The translations under genes were made by a program, and so were the position numbers. A stretch of 6,015 nt of DNA. Source: Candidatus Limnocylindria bacterium (GTDB lineage: Bacteria > Chloroflexota > Limnocylindria > QHBO01). Shown one piece after another: positions 1 to 4,125 of this stretch. Numbering within the stretch: the first letter of the stretch is position 1; the number at the start of each line of letters is the position of its first letter. Location of the stretch: assembly GCA_030146365.1 (NCBI GenBank), contig JASLBU010000148.1:1-6015 (forward strand). The letters run 5' to 3'. The notes under the pieces are model-generated. The model was given only the letters and a program-made list of their open reading frames with translations. It did not search any database and was not told the origin of the DNA.

Positions 1-2
1 CG

Positions 3-1133
3 GCGTCCGAGGTCCTCCTGCCGCGCGAGCTGCCCGCCGCGGAATCCATCGACCTCGCACCCGAGCCCGTGCCTGTCGGGGGGGAGACCGCCGGTGCGCC
101 GGCGGCCCCGTACGAGGCGCCCGTCATCGCCGAGGCGGCAGCCTCCGGCGAGGAGTCTGATGCCCGGACGGAGCCGGCCACCGAGGTCCGAACACCCGGG
201 CCCGAGCCGGAGGAGGAGCCCCAGGCGCCCGAGCGCGAGTCGGACCTGGAGGCCGCGCGCGAGCCCGCGAACGAGCTGGAGGACGAGCCGGCGCAGGCCG
301 TGATCGCGGCCGAACCGCCGCCGGTGGAGCCTGAGCCGCCGGCCGCGGCGGGACCGGTGTCGCGCGCGGCGGCCGCCCCGGTGATCGAGCCAGTGGCCGC
401 CGTCTCGGATCGGCCGCGGATCGACTGGGACCCGGAGCGCTACACGGTGGAGGTGGAGGAGCCCGACTGGTTCGAGGCCGAGGATGATCTTCCCCCGCCG
501 CCCACGGCCCGCGATCCGCAGGTCGCCGAGGCTCCGGCGTGGGCAGCGCCAGGGGTGTCCGATGCGCCGGCCGAGGAAGCCAACGCAGCCGTCCCGCCGG
601 CTCCGGGTCCGGATGCCGCGGCCGCACCCTCCCCGCCGGCTGCGACGCCGGAGCCCGCACCTGCGGCCCACCCGGAGCCTGAGCCGCCACGGCCGGAGCC
701 ACCCGTTGCGCCCTGGTCAGGCGCGGGGGCGACGGCGCGTCGCGACGAGGAGACGGTGCTCTGGTTCGGCCGGCGACCGCAGGGTGACGCAGGCGAGGCT
801 GCGGGTGCCGACGAGATGGAGGTGGCCGCGAGCTCACCGCAGTCTCCAGGCCCGCGACCACAGCCCGCCGGCCTGCCGGGAGGTACGGAGCTCCACGAGG
901 CGCTGTCGGCGCTCGAGGCACTCGCGCGAGACGCCGTCGCGGCCCCCGCTGAGCGCGGGCCTGCGGTGGCCGGCCCCGAGCCACCGGCACCGACGAGCGT
1001 CGACGATCGCGCGTCGGTGCCGCCGTCCGCGCGCGAAGCGCCGGCGCCGCCACCTGCATGGGAGCCGGTACCGGCACCGTCGACGCCGGCGACGAGGGCG
1101 TATCGGCGGCTGCGGAGGATCTTCCCAGGCTGA
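3..1133 (+). CDS. Pro/Ala/Glu-rich low-complexity protein, 5'-partial
   Basis: I do not recognise this protein. The frame is open from the first full codon at position 3 to TGA at 1131-1133, giving 376 visible residues. A GTG at 69 could start it, but nothing like a ribosome binding site precedes it and the same biased composition continues upstream, so the true start is probably outside the window. The chain is dominated by Pro, Ala, Glu, Gly and Arg, has no hydrophobic segment long enough to cross a membrane and no Cys cluster; the first third is strongly acidic. Four less biased islands stand out (numbered from position 3): residues 137-162 with the motif RIDWDPERYTVEVEEPDWF, 250-258 (ETVLWFGRR), an amphipathic-looking helix at 296-312, and the basic C-terminus 365-376 (AYRRLRRIFPG). 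These look like short binding motifs in a disordered tail. A missing N-terminal domain may carry the main function. Confidence is high that it is coding, low for any role. Confidence 0.72.
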   Translation, partial: ASEVLLPRELPAAESIDLAPEPVPVGGETAGAPAAPYEAPVIAEAAASGEESDARTEPATEVRTPGPEPEEEPQAPERESDLEAAREPANELEDEPAQAVIAAEPPPVEPEPPAAAGPVSRAAAAPVIEPVAAVSDRPRIDWDPERYTVEVEEPDWFEAEDDLPPPPTARDPQVAEAPAWAAPGVSDAPAEEANAAVPPAPGPDAAAAPSPPAATPEPAPAAHPEPEPPRPEPPVAPWSGAGATARRDEETVLWFGRRPQGDAGEAAGADEMEVAASSPQSPGPRPQPAGLPGGTELHEALSALEALARDAVAAPAERGPAVAGPEPPAPTSVDDRASVPPSAREAPAPPPAWEPVPAPSTPATRAYRRLRRIFPG

Positions 1134-1149
1134 GGAAGATCAGCCGCCG
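1104..1149. terminator. Bulged inverted repeat between convergent genes, probable bidirectional terminator
   Basis: An outer 8-bp stem CGGCGGCT/AGCCGCCG (1104-1111 with 1142-1149) is followed, after a 6-nt one-sided bulge (1112-1117), by an inner perfect 8-bp stem GATCTTCC/GGAAGATC (1118-1125 with 1134-1141). The loop is 8 nt (1126-1133) and contains the upstream gene's TGA. The structure covers the stop codons of both convergent genes, which lie only 6 bp apart. There is no T-tract on either side, so it would be a U-less hairpin terminator or an mRNA 3'-end stabiliser. The complementarity is plain in the sequence; the function is inferred. Confidence 0.6.
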
Positions 1150-2600
1150 GGCCCCAGGTGATACCCGAGCCGGCGGGGCAGCCGGCTGAGCTCGCGCAGC
1201 AGGCGCGGCGCGGGTCGACCCACCTCTTCACGATCCTCGCGGCGGACCATCGCCTCGCGCAGGACTCGCGCCCCCACGAACCGGAACGGCTCGGGCGGGA
1301 ACCGTGGCCGTGGCGGCCCCACGATCGGCAGGCGCGTGACCGGCTCGCCGGTGTCCAGGATGAGTCCCGCGCAGATGCGGCCCAGCAGGTGCGATGGCGC
1401 GACCCCGTTGCCCGAGTACCCGGCCGCGACGAGCATGCGTCCGCCGTGTGCCGGCCAGACATGCGGCAGGTGATCGGGGCTGACGTCGATCGGCCCGCCC
1501 CAGGCATCGGTCAATCGGACGTCGCGCAGTTGCGGGAACAGCCAGCGGAAGGCGAACGCGGCCCGGCGGGCAGAGGCGATGTCTTCGGTGAACGAGGCGC
1601 CGATGCGTCCCCCGAAGCCCGGCTTGCCACCGCCGGCGCCGATGGCGATCCGCCCGTCAGTCGTGACATGGAGGTAGTGGACGCTGAATCGGGCGTCCAC
1701 GATCGACTCACCGCCGGTCCATCCCAGCTCGGACGCGATGAGGTCCGGCGCCGGCTCCGACCGGACCATGTAGCTGCCCCACGCGAGCGTCCGACGGCTG
1801 GCCTCGGCCCACCCGCCGGACCAGGCGTTCACCGCCAGCACGACCCGCCTGGCGTGCACCTCGCCCCCGGCGGTCGTCACCCGCAGGGCGCCGTGAGGAC
1901 CTGGGCGCACGCGGGCGGCTCGGGTTCCCTCGTGCAGGCGGAGGCCGAGCTCCATGCAGACGCGGCGCAGCCCGCGGGCCAGTCGCGCGGGATGGACGGT
2001 CGCCCCGTCGCGCATGAGCGCTCCGCCACGGAAGCGAGGCGAGCGGCACCGGTCCGCGATCTCCCCCGGCGTCAGCGTCCGCAGCGCGCCGGGGTCGCCC
2101 AGCGTTTCGGCGGCACGGACGTCGTCGGCCCAGCGGTCGTCGTGCGGGGGAGCCGTGGAGACGATCAGCATGCCGTTCTGCCGTACGTCGGCGTCGACGC
2201 CGTGGTCGCGGCACCAGGTCGCGATCGCGCGGACCGAGCCGGCCGCCTCGTCCAGGCATGCCCGGGCCGCCTGGGCTCCGAAGGCGTCGAGCAGCCCCGA
2301 TGCCTCGTCCCACCAGCTGTTCACGAACCCGCCGTTGCGGCCCGAGGGACCCGCGCCGCACATGTCCGACTCGAGGAGCACGACGCCCAGCTGCGGCGAT
2401 CGCGAGAGCAGCTGGTAGGCCGTCCAGAGGCCGGTGTAGCCGCCGCCGATGATCGCCACGTCCGCCCGGACCAGGCCGTTCAGAGCCGGGGCCGGCGCGG
2501 GATGCCCCTCGTCGGCCAGTGCCTCCCGAAGCCACGGTGAGCGCTTGCCGCGACCGGGTCGCAGCTCCAGGTCCGCGTCTGTCAGGAGGCGGTGGTCCAC
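1140..2600 (-). CDS. FAD-dependent oxidoreductase, DAO/DadA family (amino acid or amine oxidase-like)
   Basis: A 486-residue flavoprotein of the D-amino acid oxidase superfamily (DAO fold, COG0665-like). These enzymes oxidise amines or amino acids to imines, passing electrons to O2 or a quinone. The FAD-binding Rossmann motif is at residues 46-64 (DVAIIGGGYTGLWTAYQL, with G52, G54 and G57), and E77 at the end of the second strand should bind the FAD ribose. The family motif GPSGRNGGF follows at 84-92, and the C-terminal flavin loop GYSGNG is at 394-399 with the helix APSHLLGRICAGLIL. A roughly 40-residue N-terminal lead (with SPWLREAL) and a basic C-terminal tail of about 65 residues flank the core, as in PuuB/OrdL-like members. 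GTG at 2600 is the first possible start: an in-frame TAG lies seven codons upstream. No Shine-Dalgarno sequence precedes it, but a -10-like hexamer does, suggesting leaderless translation. It is divergent from nicotinamidase. The substrate cannot be assigned; family confidence is high. Confidence 0.9.
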   Translation of the reverse strand: MDHRLLTDADLELRPGRGKRSPWLREALADEGHPAPAPALNGLVRADVAIIGGGYTGLWTAYQLLSRSPQLGVVLLESDMCGAGPSGRNGGFVNSWWDEASGLLDAFGAQAARACLDEAAGSVRAIATWCRDHGVDADVRQNGMLIVSTAPPHDDRWADDVRAAETLGDPGALRTLTPGEIADRCRSPRFRGGALMRDGATVHPARLARGLRRVCMELGLRLHEGTRAARVRPGPHGALRVTTAGGEVHARRVVLAVNAWSGGWAEASRRTLAWGSYMVRSEPAPDLIASELGWTGGESIVDARFSVHYLHVTTDGRIAIGAGGGKPGFGGRIGASFTEDIASARRAAFAFRWLFPQLRDVRLTDAWGGPIDVSPDHLPHVWPAHGGRMLVAAGYSGNGVAPSHLLGRICAGLILDTGEPVTRLPIVGPPRPRFPPEPFRFVGARVLREAMVRREDREEVGRPAPRLLRELSRLPRRLGYHLGPGG

Positions 2601-2606
2601 GACCGG

Positions 2607-2612
2607 ACGATA
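2607..2612 (-). promoter_or_regulatory. Candidate leaderless -10 box for the FAD oxidoreductase
   Basis: On the minus strand TATCGT (2612 to 2607) fits the TANNNT form of a -10 element. It ends 6 nt before the GTG at 2600, so transcription would begin at or very near the start codon. No Shine-Dalgarno-like sequence lies in the gap and no good -35 is visible. This is inferred from spacing only. Confidence 0.45.
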
Positions 2613-2621
2613 GCGCGGCTA
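2611..2621. repeat. Small dyad TAGC-GCG-GCTA between the divergent -10 boxes
   Basis: A perfect 4-3-4 inverted repeat is centred at 2616 in the 32-bp spacer between the two divergent start codons. It overlaps the outer edges of both candidate -10 boxes. A regulator binding here could affect both genes, but four-base arms are easily found by chance in GC-rich DNA. Confidence 0.3.
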
Positions 2622-2625
2622 CCAT
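2620..2625 (+). promoter_or_regulatory. Candidate leaderless -10 box for nicotinamidase
   Basis: TACCAT (TANNNT form) ends 7 nt before the ATG at 2633, the spacing expected when the transcription start coincides with the start codon. The gap CGGGCGC holds no Shine-Dalgarno sequence. The same hexamer and spacing recur before the two-helix membrane protein gene (3446-3441, minus strand), which raises confidence. No clear -35 is seen. Confidence 0.5.
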
Positions 2626-2632
2626 CGGGCGC

Positions 2633-3223
2633 ATGAGCCGATACGACGAGCGGACCGCCCTAGTGGTGGTGGACCTGCAGAACGACTTCGCCGACCCGGC
2701 CGGGGGGCTGTCGGTGTCGGGCGGTGACGCGATCGTGTCCACCGTGAACGAGGCCGTCCGCGAGGCGTTGGACTCTGGCGCGCTGGTCGTGGCGACCCAG
2801 GACTGGCACCCCGAGACGACCCCGCACTTCGCGAAGGACGGCGGCACGTGGCCGGTGCACTGCGTGGCGGGCACCTGGGGCGCGGAGCTCGTGCCATCGT
2901 TCGGCCTGCCGCTCGATGCGGCACGCATCCGAAAGGGCGTGCACGGGGAGGATGGCTACTCGGGCTTCACCACGCGCGATCCGACGACCGGCGAGGAGCG
3001 ACCAACCGAGCTCGAGGGGCTGCTGCGCCAGCGAGGCATCGGGCGGGTGGTCGTGTGCGGGCTGGCGACCGACTACTGCGTGAAGGCGACCGCCCTCGAC
3101 GCGGTTCGCCTCGGCTTCCGGACGGTGGTCATCGCCACGGCCGTGGCGGCGGTGAACCTCGCGGACGGAGACGGAGATCGCGCGCTCGATGAGATGCGGA
3201 CGGCTGGCGTGTCACTCGTCTGA
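2633..3223 (+). CDS. pncA: Nicotinamidase (isochorismatase-fold, PncA-like)
   Basis: A 196-residue cytoplasmic amidase that hydrolyses nicotinamide to nicotinate and ammonia, feeding NAD salvage through the Preiss-Handler route. The PncA catalytic triad is present: D14 (VVVDLQNDF), K101 (IRKGV) and nucleophile C149 (GLATDYCVKATALDA). The metal site is also complete: D57 and H59 (TQDWHPE), H65 (PHF) and H76 (WPVHC). Length matches the family (about 180-210). The frame stays open another 38 codons upstream to an ATG at 2519, but that stretch is antisense to the oxidoreductase start, is not PncA-like, and the family's N-terminus aligns from MSRYDERTALVVVDLQ; hence the start at 2633. It is divergent from the oxidoreductase with 32 bp between start codons, and its last 12 bp overlap the convergent membrane-protein gene. 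Some relatives also act on pyrazinamide or other small amides, but the complete motif set makes nicotinamidase the best call. Confidence 0.94.
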   Translation: MSRYDERTALVVVDLQNDFADPAGGLSVSGGDAIVSTVNEAVREALDSGALVVATQDWHPETTPHFAKDGGTWPVHCVAGTWGAELVPSFGLPLDAARIRKGVHGEDGYSGFTTRDPTTGEERPTELEGLLRQRGIGRVVVCGLATDYCVKATALDAVRLGFRTVVIATAVAAVNLADGDGDRALDEMRTAGVSLV

Positions 3224-3433
3224 GCGCCCCTGCGCCTCGGCATCGGGGCCCGGGCGACGCGACCAGCCGACCAGCACGCCGCCGGCGACCGCGGTGATCG
3301 CGCCGATCAGGACCCAGCTCCGATCGGCGGTCATGAAGCTCGTCGGGGCAAACGGCAGGTTCAAACCCTGGGCAATCCAGACCAGGCCGGCGATCAGCAG
3401 CAGAACGCCAAGCGCCAGGAGCAGGGGTCGCAT
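3212..3433 (-). CDS. Small two-helix membrane protein, function unknown
   Basis: A 73-residue protein with two predicted transmembrane helices, about residues 3-23 (LLLALGVLLLIAGLVWIAQG) and 40-57 (WVLIGAITAVAGGVLVGW). They are joined by a short loop containing LNLPFAPTSFMTADR, and the tail is polar with SRRP after the second helix, suggesting a cytoplasmic C-terminus. It resembles a widespread family of tiny inner-membrane proteins whose first helix ends in a WxxQGxN-type motif followed by a loop with SFMT; no function is established that I know of. ATG at 3433 is chosen because the frame continues upstream to 3622 with only Arg/Pro-rich sequence that crosses the divergent promoter region, whereas helix 1 begins right after this ATG. 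A TACCAT box lies 7 nt before it and no ribosome binding site is seen, so leaderless translation is likely. Its 3' end overlaps the nicotinamidase stop by 12 bp. Confidence 0.75.
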   Translation of the reverse strand: MRPLLLALGVLLLIAGLVWIAQGLNLPFAPTSFMTADRSWVLIGAITAVAGGVLVGWSRRPGPDAEAQGRSDE

Positions 3434-3440
3434 GGCGCCG

Positions 3441-3446
3441 ATGGTA
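3441..3446 (-). promoter_or_regulatory. Candidate leaderless -10 box for the two-helix membrane protein
   Basis: On the minus strand TACCAT (3446 to 3441) is followed by the 7-nt gap CGGCGCC and the ATG at 3433. Hexamer, gap length and the first three gap bases (CGG) are the same as for nicotinamidase. No Shine-Dalgarno sequence and no good -35 are visible. Confidence 0.5.
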
Positions 3447-3461
3447 CCGACCGTTGTGCAC

Positions 3462-3490
3462 TTGCGGAGCGCCACGGGCCGGCGTAATAC
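3462..3490 (+). promoter_or_regulatory. Candidate promoter for the zinc-ribbon gene
   Basis: TTGCGG (3462-3467) and TAATAC (3485-3490) are separated by exactly 17 bp. Each matches the housekeeping sigma consensus at only three of six positions. Transcription would start near 3497, leaving a leader of about 148 nt before the GTG at 3645. The -10 lies between the arms of an inverted repeat. It is the most promoter-like site on this strand in the intergenic region, but it is weak. Confidence 0.4.
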
Positions 3491-3506
3491 TCGGCCCGTC
3501 GGGCCG
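3474..3506. repeat. Triple GGGCCG-type repeat around the zinc-ribbon promoter
   Basis: ACGGGCCG (3474-3481) and its exact reverse complement CGGCCCGT (3492-3499) flank the TAATAC box, 10 bp apart. A third unit, CGGGCCG (3500-3506), follows in the first orientation, so 3492-3497 can alternatively pair with 3501-3506 as a 6-bp stem with a 3-nt loop. It could be an operator over the -10 or a pair of mutually exclusive hairpins at the 5' end of the transcript. The repeats are exact; the role is inferred. Confidence 0.5.
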
Positions 3507-3538
3507 CAGCGCGGCGCCACCACCGAGTCAGCACCTCT

Positions 3539-3637
3539 CCCCTCCACGTCCATCGTCGGCCTCGGGGCAGTGGCCGGATCCCGGGTCGGCGTCCAAGCGA
3601 CGGGGAAACCGACATGGTCCAATCTTGTTGGGAGGGG
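3539..3637 (+). promoter_or_regulatory. Structured 5' leader that may sequester the ribosome binding site
   Basis: CCCCTCC (3539-3545) is the exact complement of the Shine-Dalgarno tract GGAGGGG (3631-3637). Nested inside it, CCATCGTCGG (3550-3559) can pair with CCGACATGG (3609-3617): nine pairs with one bulged C. Together they would form a long-range arm closing a roughly 50-nt central region and hiding the ribosome binding site of the zinc-ribbon gene. I could not match the central region to a known riboswitch. GC-rich DNA gives chance pairing, so confidence is modest. Confidence 0.35.
3631..3637 (+). promoter_or_regulatory. Strong ribosome binding site fixing a GTG start
   Basis: GGAGGGG, with GGAGG ending 9 nt before the GTG at 3645, is the best Shine-Dalgarno sequence in the window and settles the start of the zinc-ribbon gene. 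It contrasts with the nicotinamidase, oxidoreductase and membrane-protein genes, which have none. Confidence 0.8.
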
Positions 3638-3644
3638 TCCGCCA

Positions 3645-3983
3645 GTGACCTACACGGATCAGGTGATCACCTGCAGCGACTGTGGAATCGACTTCGTCTT
3701 CTCCGCGTCCGAGCAGGAGTTCTTTGCGGAGAAGGGGTTCTCCTCCGCTCCGAAGCGCTGCTCGTCCTGCCGAGCCCAGCGTCGCGCGTCCGGCGGCGGG
3801 GGAGCGACCAGCTACGGCAACGGCGGCGGATACAGCAGCGGCGGCGGGAGCTATGACCGAGGGCCGCGAGAGATGCACGACGCGGTCTGTGCCAGGTGCG
3901 GCAAGGACACCCAGGTGCCGTTTCGGCCCACCGGCGCGCGGCCGATCTACTGCTCGGACTGCTTCCGGACGATGCGCGACTAA
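3645..3983 (+). CDS. Double zinc-ribbon protein with Gly/Ser/Tyr-rich linker
   Basis: A 112-residue soluble protein with two four-cysteine zinc ribbons. The N-terminal one (C10, C13, C39, C42) has the CSDCG...FVFSASEQEFFAEKGF pattern of the 'probable zinc-ribbon domain' family. The C-terminal one (C82, C85, C103, C106) is exactly CxxC-x17-CxxC, with PFRPTGARPIYCSDC. Between them, residues 49-70 form a low-complexity Gly/Ser/Tyr linker (YGNGGGYSSGGGSYDRG) resembling the flexible tails of RNA-binding proteins. The architecture is familiar from Chloroflexota and neighbouring phyla. The function is not established; nucleic-acid binding or a role in translation or stress is a plausible inference. 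The GTG start has a strong ribosome binding site; the frame is open further upstream, but that sequence carries no domain and crosses the promoter region. The gene appears monocistronic: its own promoter and leader precede it and a strong hairpin lies 24 nt after the stop. Confidence 0.9.
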   Translation: MTYTDQVITCSDCGIDFVFSASEQEFFAEKGFSSAPKRCSSCRAQRRASGGGGATSYGNGGGYSSGGGSYDRGPREMHDAVCARCGKDTQVPFRPTGARPIYCSDCFRTMRD

Positions 3984-4007
3984 CCCTCGCCCGCGTCCCG
4001 GCTATCC

Positions 4008-4038
4008 CGGACGGGCGGCCTCCAAGGCCGCCCGTCCG
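4008..4038 (+). terminator. Strong GC-rich hairpin terminator after the zinc-ribbon gene
   Basis: A perfect 13-bp stem CGGACGGGCGGCC/GGCCGCCCGTCCG (4008-4020 with 4026-4038) with the 5-nt loop TCCAA begins 24 nt after the TAA at 3981-3983. Only CTT follows instead of a full T-tract, as is common for intrinsic terminators in high-GC bacteria. It separates the zinc-ribbon transcript from the transketolase gene. Confidence 0.8.
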
Positions 4039-4073
4039 CTTGCCCGCTCGGCGGCCCGCCGCGTTCGCGGCCG

Positions 4074-4079
4074 TATCAT
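4074..4079 (+). promoter_or_regulatory. Candidate -10 box for transketolase
   Basis: TATCAT fits TANNNT and lies after the terminator, placing a transcription start near 4087 and a leader of about 39 nt. No -35 is recognisable; instead a small dyad CCGCG-TT-CGCGG (4059-4070) sits 3 bp upstream of the hexamer. Confidence 0.4.
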
Positions 4080-4112
4080 GGTGGCGCACCTGTGACCCGG
4101 CCCTGAACTTGC

Positions 4113-4116
4113 GGAG
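4113..4116 (+). promoter_or_regulatory. Ribosome binding site of transketolase
   Basis: GGAG lies 9 nt before the ATG at 4126. This supports that start and shows that this gene, unlike the nicotinamidase gene, uses a leadered transcript. Confidence 0.6.
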
Positions 4117-4125
4117 CGACGTAGC

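Noticed and set aside
124..1507. Long minus-strand open frames (124-1077 and 440-1507) antisense to the Pro/Ala-rich gene
   Set aside because: Their translations are Arg/Pro/Ser mixtures with no motif, one runs through the end of the oxidoreductase gene in another frame, and such frames are expected opposite genes with G/C at third positions.
1158..2540. 460-codon plus-strand open frame antisense to the FAD oxidoreductase
   Set aside because: No recognisable domain; the minus strand encodes a full FAD-binding protein with family motifs, so this is a high-GC shadow.
2519..2632. N-terminal extension of nicotinamidase to the ATG at 2519
   Set aside because: The 38 extra residues do not resemble PncA, overlap the oxidoreductase start antisense, and the family N-terminus begins at the ATG at 2633.
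3560..3608. Possible cobalamin-type riboswitch because of GGCAGTGG and CGGGGAAACCG segments
   Set aside because: Isolated short resemblances only; the ordered B12-box layout is not there and the downstream gene has no link to cobalamin.
3434..3622. N-terminal extension of the membrane protein to an ATG at 3622
   Set aside because: The added sequence is unstructured Arg/Pro/Thr-rich, crosses both divergent promoters and would bury the first membrane helix 63 residues into the protein.
3614..3856. ATG-started plus-strand open frame beginning in the zinc-ribbon leader
   Set aside because: It lies out of frame with the zinc-ribbon gene, has no domain, and its start has no ribosome binding site.
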